From: Takakia lepidozioides
Taxonomy: Eukaryota; Streptophyta; Takakiopsida; Takakiales; Takakiaceae
Reading direction: 5' to 3'
NCBI GenBank assembly: GCA_030704615.1
Contig: CM060732.1
Span: 46,481,053 to 46,545,052 of the forward strand
Length of the DNA: 64,000 bases
In this document: positions 13,146 to 22,134 of the stretch, in pieces
Layout of the letters: each line of letters begins with the position of its first letter
Numbering within the stretch: position 1 is the first letter of the stretch
Program-made: the position numbers and the translations under genes
The notes under the pieces: model-generated
What the model was told of the DNA's origin: nothing
Database searches by the model: none
Seen by the model: the letters and a program-made list of their open reading frames with translations, nothing else

Positions 13146-13222
13146 GGGTGCAAACTCTTCCAGAAGTGATCAATGTGGATTCTAGCAAACTCTTCCAGGA
13201 AGTGATCAATGTGGTCTACTCT
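13146..13222 (+). repeat. Short tandem duplication in the LHCII 3' UTR
   Basis: The words AAACTCTTCCAG, AAGTGATCAATGTGG and TCTA occur twice in direct order, at about 13151-13183 and 13188-13221. The unit is about 37 bp and lies just after the stop codon. Confidence 0.8.
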
Positions 13223-13528
13223 ACAAATGTACTATAGGCTGTTCCTCTCTGTAGTTTTCAAAGAACTGAACGAGGCTATCTGGTCTCCAATCCCCGGCAT
13301 TCACTTTTCGCCACATGGTTGTTGTTCAAAGTGGATATCGAATCTTTTGCAGTAAAGTCCACTTTTGTTCTATATTTGTTGGATCAACAACACGCTGTAC
13401 CTCAATGCATGGAGGCTTAATTCAGGTGGTGTAATGTAGTTGAAGTGGGTTGGAAACGTCTTATAACGCGCAGGATGTGAGCAAAGCTCGAGATACATAC
13501 GAGATGACAGCTATAATACCCCTCCTGA
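13223..13528. other. 3' flank of the LHCII gene
   Basis: This probably holds the rest of the 3' UTR. No perfect AATAAA was seen and no other gene is visible. Confidence 0.4.
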
Positions 13529-13811
13529 CTAATTCATGCAAACTGTGGCTTTTGAAAACTGATCAAAAGATGCTTGAGAGCCTGCAGTGTAATCCAAAAG
13601 AACAACCGGATTGATTCTGACATCTACAGTGTGATGAAAGCACAGCTTGGAGGATAGGGATTCATACAGAGTTTGATACGGCTGTCTCTTTTCAAAGATT
13701 TTCTCAAATAGATGGCATGCTAGGCCGTGGCTAATTGCATGGTGTCTCCAGGCAGCCTCTGGCAACAAGAACACAAGGTCCACATCCAGTAACAAATAAT
13801 CACGGTGATAC
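13529..13811 (-). other. Unrecognised open segment, possible exon
   Basis: The minus strand is open for about 94 codons from WYHRDYLLLDVDLVFLLP to a TAA at 13529, and reads like protein (LLPEAAWRHHAISHGLACHL, HHTVDVRINPVVLLDYTAG). An upstream TAG stands just before it. It has no clear start and no family was recognised. It could be a terminal exon of a gene convergent with the LHCII gene, or chance. Confidence 0.25.
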
Positions 13812-14467
13812 CATGACAGTTTCTACTTGCTTAGTTGTACAGCTGCACATGTGAAGGTAGACTAAAGTCTCATCACATGGTGTTATATTGCTGTCCTGCA
13901 TTGGACCCAGTCCCTCCCAGTCCCTATTCGATTCTATTCTTGATTTATTGGAAACAATTGAAGAGATGTAGAAATTCTACTTCGTATCCCTCAATAATGA
14001 GAAAAAGGTCGGTCTTTCCATCTTGTATGAGAGCTTAACCATCACAATGAAAACTTTGGCAAATTAATTGTCTCAACCGAGGTAGGCGATATGTAAACCC
14101 CTAGTAAAAGCCGGAAAGTAAAACACCCAGTGTTGTTTCAGCAATTTTGGGGTGCAAGACTCTCTCTTTAAATGCATTAAGTTACTATTCCTTGCATTCT
14201 GCCCTGAATGCTCTTATATAAGGTTTCCCTGCTGCACTTGTTGATCATCATGGTTGGATTGTGATAGTCACCAGGGATATAAAAAATCATGTACTCCAAC
14301 CTCTCTCTTTCCTTCTGACATACGATAATCCTAGAGAGACCACTTTTTCGTATCGCTTGCAACCCAATCTGTGGCATGATGTAATGTTTACAGGTTTAGG
14401 AAAGACAAGAGTAGCTTGAGGCTGACTGTTTTGGAATTTCCAATTTGTATTATTAGGGTCCCCAGCA
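13812..14467. other. Non-coding region
   Basis: No gene, repeat or RNA was recognised between the LHCII 3' flank and the U2 gene. Confidence 0.5.
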
Positions 14468-14664
14468 GGGGAGGGTTGCGCCGGCCAAGGAGGTAGTGCA
14501 ATACCAAGGCGACGCGCGCGGGCCCTGGCAGCAAGCTGCCGGGTGGGCTCGCACCCGAGAAAAATTAGATTAATATCATGAGACTCGATGAGTCTCGTAT
14601 CAGATATTAAACTGATAAGAACAGATACTACACTTGATCTTAGCCAAAAGGCCGAGAAAGGTAT
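14468..14664 (-). ncRNA. U2: U2 spliceosomal snRNA
   Basis: Read on the minus strand from 14664, the sequence starts ATACCTTTCTCGGCCTTTTG and continues with GCTAAGATCAAGTGTAGTAT, the nearly invariant 5' end of U2. The branch-site recognition element GTAGTA lies at about 14626-14631 and the Sm site AATTTTT at about 14560-14566. A G+C-rich 3' half with stem-forming segments (CCGGCAGCTTGCTGCC) follows. U2 pairs with the intron branch point in the spliceosome. The gene has no intron. The 3' end is placed by the usual length of about 196 nt and is approximate. The conserved regions look intact, so this copy may be functional. Confidence 0.95.
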
Positions 14665-14689
14665 ACTTTAGTATGAGAGGTCGAAGAGT

Positions 14690-14733
14690 TATATACTTCG
14701 CTGGATCCTGAATATGCACAATCGATATGGGAT
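14690..14733 (-). promoter_or_regulatory. U2 promoter: upstream sequence element and TATA box
   Basis: On the minus strand ATCCCATATCG (14723-14733) matches the plant snRNA upstream sequence element RTCCCACATCG at 10 of 11 bases. A TATATA box lies at 14690-14695, 26-31 bp before the RNA start. The centre-to-centre spacing of about 35 bp is that of RNA polymerase II-type plant snRNA genes; pol III types have about 10 bp less. Confidence 0.85.
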
Positions 14734-16603
14734 AATGTTTTGCTCGGTGATTTATCTCGTCTTGCCAAACCGCCTCCTCAGTGTCTTCCGCAATTTGGCC
14801 GCGTGTGTTGGTCGCAAGAGGAGAGAGACTGCAGATTTCGCAGTGGGAGCAATCGGAGCCCAACAATAGGCGGCCAAGAGATGAGGCGGGGCGTTTGGCT
14901 TTGGGTTTGCACTTGTACATGAGAGAGAGAGGCGAGTGAATAACAGCTTTGCTCTATTGAAGATTTCATAGGGCCTGCTTTGTCTGAGGCATGCGAGATG
15001 CCCAGAGATACTGAGAGCTGGAAATCATTTGCGAACATGTACCTTCACCGGCAGCATTGCTGTATATTTGAACAATGGTTTGAAGTTTCGGTTGTCAGCA
15101 TAATAGGACAATGCCACGGGATGCTCACTGGAAGCCCACACCTTTTCCCGTTCATACGCCAGTCACTAGACCAGGCTTGTCACAGCCTTGATGATGAAAA
15201 AAGCTAACCTAATCTTTCGGGGTCAGGCTCGGTCGCAGGGAGGAGGGGGACAGTATGGAGAGGCCAAAAAGATGGAGAAGTTGATAACCCCAAAATGGTA
15301 GCCACGAGGTGCTCTTTCCAGAGGCAGTCCTGGTTCTCGACCCACTGAATATTAAACTCAGTCCGAAATTGCATTGCGCTCACACTTAGGCAGCTATAGT
15401 CCAGTTTCATAGGCCTTTGAGGGCTCCTACGCTCCAGTTCCCTGCCCATTTGAATCATTTCTCCTTGCAAGGTCATCCAAGGTGAACATAGGCCTGCTGG
15501 CAGGAGGATCAACCCGTGTGAGTGCGTCAGCATTTGTGTTCTCCTTAGCCCTTCTTGGGTTACTTCTCACTACCCTTCGATATCATGCAGGATTTGATTT
15601 CTCAAGAATTAGTTGGTGTGAAAGTGACAAGAGAAAGGCTTGATTCAACCAGCAGCCCCAGGTGCTACATTGCAATTCCCACTTTCCATTTTCATCAACC
15701 TGAGCGCACTTCAATCTCTCTCTCACTCACTCCTCTGCTCTCACTTTGGGTCTAATTCCAGTCAATCTCAGTTTTGTTTGAATATTCATTTGAGTTGAAG
15801 ATACAAACATTGCTGTGGTAACATTAGTGAAATTATGTCCCCCAATATCATAGCATGAAATGACAAACCTACTCTTGTTGTCCAAATCGTCATAAATCGG
15901 AGTGGGAGAGATGGGGTTCATATGCTGTGGCATTAGACTCTGTAGCTTGTGGTGAAAACCCGTGTTTGAATGGAGCAGGGAGAGGGGAGGGGAGAAGAAT
16001 GCCAAAAGGCTCAGATGGACTTACCCTGCTCTTTTTGGATTGAAGCCTGTGTGGCAACAGAGAACTTAATGTGCATTCTTCAATGCAACTAAAACTAAGT
16101 CCAAACATCAATGTCCGCTTCATGAAAGTAAATCGCTCCAGATTGAGTAAGAAAAGTATCCCAGGGAATAAAACTAAAGGGCCAACTCCTCCCAAAGCCA
16201 CTCTCTATGCTTATTGCTTGGTCTGCAAACATCAAGAATAGAACCTTCATCGAAGAAAGGTATGGACTATAGACCTGAATGAAAGAAGGGAACTTTAAAA
16301 CGTCTACAGAAAGCCTACAATAAATCACGGGACAAGAACGGGGAAAGAGAAGAGCGAGAGCCAGAGCTGGCTGGATAATCTATTCGAGGGAAGTATCGTG
16401 GAGGTCTCTCAGAGTGAGAGTTGTGACAGGGCTGACGAACGGCCCACGAAAATTCCGGTGCCAATGGAAGAGTTGCAAACGTTTTGAGTATAGTTGGATA
16501 CCCCTCTAGATACCACAAAGGTGACAGCTTCTGGGTGTCGTCCTTGTAGGTTGTCGACCACAATTGCTGATACGAGGGACGGAGAAGAGTAAGGAGAATG
16601 TAC
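14734..16603. other. Intergenic region, no recognised gene
   Basis: A few open frames of 75-113 codons exist on both strands. None shows a known domain, a compositional signal or a plausible splice partner. No repeat was recognised. Confidence 0.45.
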
Positions 16604-16660
16604 TCACGAGACGTTGTTAGCCGTAGCCTTGTGGCCGTTGGCGCCCAGTTTGGCATTCAA
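16604..16660 (-). mobile_element. LINE 3' tail fragment
   Basis: The minus strand reads GGCCACAAGGCTACGGCTAA then CAACGTCTCGTGAGTACATT, the 3' end of the LINE at 8565-11308 with a few changes. Only about 55 bp of the element is present. A target duplication was not found. Confidence 0.8.
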
Positions 16661-17488
16661 ACGGTTGCTTAGTAGTCCCCACGGAATGTAGTGTTGATGC
16701 AATGGCTGCTGGCCATTGAAAAACATTTTATATTGGAGAACTCCCGCCCCAATATGGCATAGATGACAGTGGACATTGTGCCCGATTAACACAAAATGTT
16801 TCTCAGTGAAATTCAGGCAATCTCTGTTCTCTTACTCCAAATTTTCAGGACGTTGACATGTTTTTAGTGGAAATCTTATAATATCTTTGTAGACTGGACC
16901 ATAGAAGCTGTCATGAACGACAAGTAAGATCTCTGTCCCACACACGAACCATAGTGGTTCTTATAACTGAGGAGTCGGTTCTTAATCCACAAAAGCCCTA
17001 GGTGGGTTTGTTCAAGACTGGCCTGTTGTTTGGAGAATGGCTTGTGGAGCGTTGGTGGTTGTAGCTGATCTATACGAGGGTATCATTGAAGCTATAGCCG
17101 CTGAGCTGCCCACTGGCGGTTTGCACAGAAAAATCCAAGACCGCCAGACTTCAGACATAGGTGCACAATGATGGATTGAGAGTTGGCCAAACTCCTGTGG
17201 TGTGTAAACAGTTTGGAGCTCAATATGGCGATGGTTCCAATTGCAATGTATGCCACAGAACTCTAGGCAAAGAATACACTAGGTACTGTTTGGTGATGAT
17301 TCAGGGGTTCATTGCTAGTGGTACATTTCATTCTGAAAGTAGAGGACTAGTGGTTCTTTATCTTGGATATGTAGCTTGAAGAAGCCTGTCCTCATGAAAG
17401 GATCTTTCCTTGAAGTACCTAAAAGCTGCAAGATACATTATGTGGGCTCATTAGTGGGTTTGTAATTAAAGGTTTGGAGTAATCCAGG
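16661..17488. other. 5' region of the PPR gene
   Basis: No other gene is seen. The promoter of the PPR gene should lie here but shows no clear TATA box. Confidence 0.4.
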
Positions 17489-19561
17489 ATGGGGAGGTTG
17501 AATCAGGCACTATTGTCTGTTAAACATCAGACTGGCAACAGGGGTAGCATCTGCACCATCGCCACAGCTTTTGTAAAAGGTCCCAGAGAGGGAGTCCAAA
17601 CAGACTGTCCTGGCACCCACAAGGATGTGAGGATACTATGTAAGGCAGCACAACTGAATGAGGCGCTCCGTATTTTGAATCGACCACACATTCAGGTAGA
17701 CTCCAAAACTTATGTCCGTCTCTTACAGGATTGCATCGGTACAAAAGACCTAGCAAAGGGAAAGCAGGTGCATGCCCACATCCTCCAAAGTGGATTGAAG
17801 CCAAGCATCTTCCTACTCAACACCCTTGTCAATATGTATGCCAAGTGTGGGAGCATGTTGGATGCACGCGGAGTGTTTGATGAAATGACTGCACCAGACA
17901 TGTTTACGTGGACAATGATGATGTCAGGATATGCCAAGCATGGCCATGCTAAGGAGGCTTTCAAGATGTATGAGCAAATGAAACACAAAGGGGTGTCACC
18001 TGACAAGGTCACGTTCATTTGCGTTCTGAATGTGTGTGCCAGCTTAACAGCCCTGGAAAAGGGCAAAGAGGTCCATGCTGACATAATAAAAGCTGGAATT
18101 GCCTCATTTGTTAATTTGGAGAATAGCCTTGTTGACATGTATGCCAAATGCGGGAGCATCAACGATGCACGGCGAGTGTTCGACAATATGGCTAATCGAG
18201 ATGTGGTCTCATGGAGTACAATGATCGCAGCATATGCTCAGCATGGGTGTGGTAGGGAGGCTTTCAAAATTTATGAGCAAATGCACTGTGAAGGGGTGAG
18301 GCCCAACTGGGTCACACTCATCTCTGTTCTCGATGCATGTTGCAGCCTTGGAGCCCTGGAAAAGGGCAAAGAGGTCCATGCTGACATCGTTAAAGCTGGA
18401 ATTGCCTCACACACCAATTTGGAGACTGCTCTCATTGACATGTATTCCAAATGTGGGAGCATGAAGGATGCGCGTCAAGTGTTCGATAATATGTCTAAAC
18501 GAGATGTGGTCTCATGGAATGCCATGATTGCAGGATATAATAAGTGTCGGTGTGGTAAGGAGGCATTCGAGATCTATGAAGAAATGCAACGTGAAAAGTT
18601 CATGCCAGACAGGGTCACATTTATTTGCGCTCTCAATTCGTGTGCTGGCCTAGGAGTCCTGGAAATGGGCAGAAAGGTCCACGCTGATATCAAGAAAGCT
18701 GGACATGAATCATGTTTCAAATTAGAGACTGCTCTCATTGACATGTATTTTAAAATTGGGAGCTTTAAAGATGCCCAGAAGGTGTTCGAAAAGATGGCCA
18801 ACTGTGATGTGGTATCATGGAGTGTGATGATTGCTGGATATGCTCAGCTTGGGTATGGCAGGGAGGCTCTCCATATATATGAACAAATGCAGTTGGAAAG
18901 GGTGACACCTGACACTGTCACATTCACTTCACTTCTCAATGTATGTGCAAGTCTGGGAGTGCTAGAAAAGGGCAAAGAGGTCCATGCTGACATCATCAAA
19001 GCTGGAATTGCATCAGAGGTTATTTTTGAAACCGCTCTTGTTGAAATGTATTTGAAATGCGGGAGCATGCTGGATGCATGTCATGTGTTCTACAACATGG
19101 CTGAAAGAAATGTGGTTTCATGGAGTGTGATGATCACAGGATGTGCACAGCATGGGCATGGGAGGGAGGCCCTGCAACTTTTTGAACAAATGCAACAGGA
19201 AGGCCTTAAACCAAATGGTGTCACCTTTATTTCTCTTCTCTCTGCATGTAGCCATATGGGTCTCGTGGAGGAAGGCCATCACTACTTTGATTCCATGAGT
19301 GCAGTACATGGCCTCACACCAACAATGGAGCATTGTGGCTGCATGGTTGACCTTTTAGGGCGTGCAGGACAGTTGGATGAGGCAGAGGACTTCATAAACA
19401 AAATGCCACTTGAGCCAGATTCTTCAGTGTGGGGGGCCTTGCTTGGGGCTTGCAGAATTCATGGCAATGTTGATGTAGCAGAACGTGCTGCAAAATGCAT
19501 CCTCAAGTTGGATCCCCAGCACCCTGCAGCTTCGATGCTGTTATCAAACAACTGGCTGTAA
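17489..19561 (+). CDS. PLS-class pentatricopeptide repeat protein, E domain truncated
   Basis: This single exon encodes 690 residues. After an N-terminal region of about 70 residues that may hold an organellar targeting signal, there are five similar L-S-P triplets of about 100 residues, each with a KGKEVHADI-like P/L start, a DMYAKCGS-like core and a DVVSWSxMIAGYAQHG-like S motif. A GCMVDLLGRAGQLDEAED / VWGALLGACRIHGNV E1 region follows. Such proteins bind organellar transcripts and serve in C-to-U editing or RNA stability. The chain stops at LLSNNWL, where relatives continue as LLSNIYxAAGRWDD. The frame after the TAA still reads LAGVSDGE, so the E2/E+ part has been lost by a nonsense change, and no DYW domain follows. 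It is either a short E-type protein that relies on partners or a recently damaged gene. Introns are absent, as is usual for this family. Confidence 0.88.
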   Translation: MGRLNQALLSVKHQTGNRGSICTIATAFVKGPREGVQTDCPGTHKDVRILCKAAQLNEALRILNRPHIQVDSKTYVRLLQDCIGTKDLAKGKQVHAHILQSGLKPSIFLLNTLVNMYAKCGSMLDARGVFDEMTAPDMFTWTMMMSGYAKHGHAKEAFKMYEQMKHKGVSPDKVTFICVLNVCASLTALEKGKEVHADIIKAGIASFVNLENSLVDMYAKCGSINDARRVFDNMANRDVVSWSTMIAAYAQHGCGREAFKIYEQMHCEGVRPNWVTLISVLDACCSLGALEKGKEVHADIVKAGIASHTNLETALIDMYSKCGSMKDARQVFDNMSKRDVVSWNAMIAGYNKCRCGKEAFEIYEEMQREKFMPDRVTFICALNSCAGLGVLEMGRKVHADIKKAGHESCFKLETALIDMYFKIGSFKDAQKVFEKMANCDVVSWSVMIAGYAQLGYGREALHIYEQMQLERVTPDTVTFTSLLNVCASLGVLEKGKEVHADIIKAGIASEVIFETALVEMYLKCGSMLDACHVFYNMAERNVVSWSVMITGCAQHGHGREALQLFEQMQQEGLKPNGVTFISLLSACSHMGLVEEGHHYFDSMSAVHGLTPTMEHCGCMVDLLGRAGQLDEAEDFINKMPLEPDSSVWGALLGACRIHGNVDVAERAAKCILKLDPQHPAASMLLSNNWL

Positions 19562-20067
19562 TTGGCAGGTGTTAGCGATGGGGAGAAAAATGATGCACAC
19601 TTATCATTGACCAGTACAGGATAAGTCCCAGGAGTGGGAGGCTTTGGGCGCGTGAGCAGTGCCAGTGGTATCCCAACCTTTGCTGGCGAGCAGACCTGTG
19701 TCCAGGTAATGCTCATGACTTTCTAAAATCCTGTCATGTACGAAGCTTGGAGCTCCACAATTCCTCATTGATGAGAGTTTTATAGTGCTCCTTGTGTGAC
19801 ATAAACGGTGTGAATATACCTTTTACTAACCCCATGTATATGCAGAACTGTGCCCCCTCCTTTTGCTGTAGAGTATGTAATTGTAGATGTTGGAATGGGG
19901 CTGCAGAAAGCCTTGGCCAAGGAAAGGGCATAAATATTGCACCACATGTTGGGGCCTTCATGTGTGGCAATACAAAAATGGTACAGGTATTGTGAAGATC
20001 CTTCATTGGGCTCTTAAGCTGTCCCACCATTCTTTTCTTTCCTCTGTTAGTCTCTCTATCACTTCTT
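19562..20067. other. 3' flank of the PPR gene
   Basis: Nothing was recognised beyond weak traces of the lost PPR tail just after the stop. Confidence 0.4.
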
Positions 20068-20098
20068 TAGGCTACCGCAAACGTCGTCTTATGTCTTA
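20068..20098 (+). mobile_element. 31-bp LINE 3' tail with 15-bp target duplication
   Basis: The insert carries GGCTACCGCAAACGTCGTCT, the end of the LINE family. It is bracketed by the perfect direct repeat TCTCTATCACTTCTT at 20053-20067 and 20099-20113. Confidence 0.85.
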
Positions 20099-20116
20099 TC
20101 TCTATCACTTCTTGTT

Positions 20117-20199
20117 ACCTTTTATTCTGCCCAAACTGGGGGCGGGGTCTATGGCCACAAGGCTACAGCAAACGTCATCTTATGAGTACATTATATCTC
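20117..20199 (+). mobile_element. LINE 3' tail fragment
   Basis: CCTTTTATTCTGCCCAAACT, then GGCCACAAGGCTACAGCAAA and CTTATGAGTACATT, match the last part of the LINE at 8565-11308 in opposite orientation. It stands only 18 bp after the 31-bp tail insertion. Confidence 0.85.
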
Positions 20200-21119
20200 T
20201 GCTTTCCCACTCTAATGAGACTACCAGGTAAATTCAGCTGTATGCAAGGGAGATGGAAATTCCAGGCAAAGTAAGTGTTCCCAGAGTATACTCAACCATC
20301 TGGCAGACAGTTAGAAACAGATCCACCGAAAGATTCTCTACAAAATATTATGGCACTGCGTGTCAGATAGACAAATCACTCCAATTGTACAACATGCAAA
20401 ACTAATATAGGAAGTTACAGCTTCTCATGTTTCTTTTGGGAAGGTTGATCCCTAGAGGCTGGAATCCTCCCAACCCTCCAGGGACCCCAAAGAAAGCATA
20501 CCATAAAATTGCAACATTGAATCTGGCAAGGCACTGCTGCTCTTGCCTGCTAACTCTGAAAATAGCACAGAGGAAGGGAGAGCGAGAGAACCTAACTCTG
20601 ATATCTGTGCTCCAGAAAAAATTCTCCTAGTGAAGCACCTTTACATGCAAGAGGGTGAACCATGCTCACAAACAGTGAGTGCTCCAACATGATTGATAAC
20701 TGTAGGGTTTAGGATGACACCACAATTGTGTGTTCTTTAAGGTTCAACAATGCATGATTGTGACATCATTTTTTGGGGACAGGAAGCACTAGTCGAGACA
20801 GCACTGCATTGGTCAGTGCATTGATATGTGCAGTCTGTTGCCAGAATAACAGAAAATGACAGAAACAAAGAAAAGGCAGAGTATGCATGTATACCACATA
20901 CCAAAATCTAACCGTCTCAAACAAGCAAACCATGAGTTCTTGCTGAAGTGTGTCCAAGTGAGCTGCATGGGTCATTTGACTGCACTGCACTGGTATTTAT
21001 TCATATCCCCCCAAAAAATTGAATAATTGGCCAAGTCTCTGAAACTTATGTTAGAGACCCAGCAATTTAAAGTATCTTCACAGCCCAGAGGCTCTGGAGG
21101 AGGTTGTAATTGTTGCTTA
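20200..21119. other. Non-coding region
   Basis: No gene or repeat was recognised. Confidence 0.45.
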
Positions 21120-21124
21120 GTCCA

Positions 21125-21342
21125 GAGTGTATCCACATTGAAATTGGTACCTGCTGGAGTAAAACTAGTGTAATAAAATAGCAGCTGGACTTTTTAAGTG
21201 TCATTCCTAAAAGGAGAGCAGGCAAGAGTGAATCAGATGACATCATCTCCGTTGGGTTTCAGGGTGACCTCTTTGAAGCTGTCCCTTAACAGTGCCTGTG
21301 TCTCCATTGTGTGTTGGCAGTATTACGTGCTGATCCTGAGTC
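21125..21342 (-). repeat. Tandem duplicate of the DeSI-like gene 3' end
   Basis: This block repeats 21355-21545. Shared words are CTGCTGGAGTAAAACTAGTG against CTGCTGGAGTGAAACTAGTG, and CTTAACAGTGCCTGTGT. On the minus strand it encodes METQALLRDSFKEVTLKPNG and a stop, a diverged version of the gene's own ending (DTQALLSDCFKVEVTQRPN). The copied unit, about 220 bp, covers the C-terminal codons and the 3' UTR. Confidence 0.8.
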
Positions 21343-21435
21343 CAATTCCACATAGAAATTGGCACCTGCTGGAGTGAAACTAGTGTAATAAAATAATAGC
21401 AGGACTTCAAGTGTCATTCCCAACAGGAGAGTGAA

Positions 21436-22134
21436 TCAGATGCTGTTGGGTCTCTGGGTGACCTCGACTTTGAAGCAGTCACTTAACAGTGCCTGTGTGT
21501 CCCCATCAGGTGTTGGAAATAGTGCCTGCTGATCCTGGTCACTCTCACTCCCAACCTCTTTCCCTTCCTCAAAGTCATGCCCATTCTCCCCTGAATTCTG
21601 AAACTCGGTGGCCTGTTCTACTTCAGGCACCTGTAGATCTTCAGGCAACAAGCAGTTACAAAACCAGCCTATCCTTGCTAGACGATTCACCCAGCCTGGG
21701 ATGGAGTTCCCAGTGAGCCGACAGCAAACATCATCTGAAAAGTGGTTGCAATTCTTGGTAATCAAATGGTATGTATCACCGAAGTAGTCATCAGCACACT
21801 GCTCTATAAAGCCTCGAAACTCTGAGGGGTTCAGGTCAGTTGTCCCCAACATTACTGTGCTCCGATATGTAAAACCAGGGCAATGGCGAGGCTCAACGTC
21901 AAAAACACCGCTTGTGGGATACTCGTGGGCGCCAAAAGCATATTCCACACCATGAGCTTCAATTGCAGAATGGTAAATCCCAAGGCCCGCCCAATACAGA
22001 TAGCCATTCATGGGAGTAAGGTCATATACATTAAGATATACAGGAACTCCACTCGAAGTGTTGTAGGCTGGAAGGCTTGAACTGTCCCTCATCTCCCCCA
22101 TCTTGACAGGCCTTTGTCTTGAAGTTCTATCCAA
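21436..22134 (-). CDS. DeSI-like / PPPDE-domain peptidase
   Basis: The 232-residue product has a PPPDE (DeSI) thiol-peptidase domain at about residues 30-165. It starts VPVYLNVYDLTPMNGYLYW and carries the catalytic His in GLGIYHSAIEAHGVEYAFG and the catalytic Cys in HLITKNCNHFSDDVC; the IPGWVNRLARIG end is typical. DeSI proteins remove SUMO or ubiquitin from substrates in animals; in plants related proteins act as deSUMOylating enzymes. The C-terminal tail (about 170-232) is acidic, without known domains, and ends in QALLSDCF. The frame is a single exon here, although relatives in flowering plants are usually interrupted by introns, so intron loss or retrocopying is possible. The upstream Met in MDRTSRQRPVKMGEM is the first in frame; an alternative start is the Met at residue 12. 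Confidence 0.88.
   Translation of the reverse strand: MDRTSRQRPVKMGEMRDSSSLPAYNTSSGVPVYLNVYDLTPMNGYLYWAGLGIYHSAIEAHGVEYAFGAHEYPTSGVFDVEPRHCPGFTYRSTVMLGTTDLNPSEFRGFIEQCADDYFGDTYHLITKNCNHFSDDVCCRLTGNSIPGWVNRLARIGWFCNCLLPEDLQVPEVEQATEFQNSGENGHDFEEGKEVGSESDQDQQALFPTPDGDTQALLSDCFKVEVTQRPNSI

Noticed and set aside
15204-15533. 109-codon minus-strand frame
   Set aside because: No similarity to known domains, no start context, no neighbouring exon; best treated as chance.
17710-19333. Several minus-strand frames of 60-158 codons opposite the PPR gene
   Set aside because: They repeat with the PPR period and are antisense shadows of the sense repeats.
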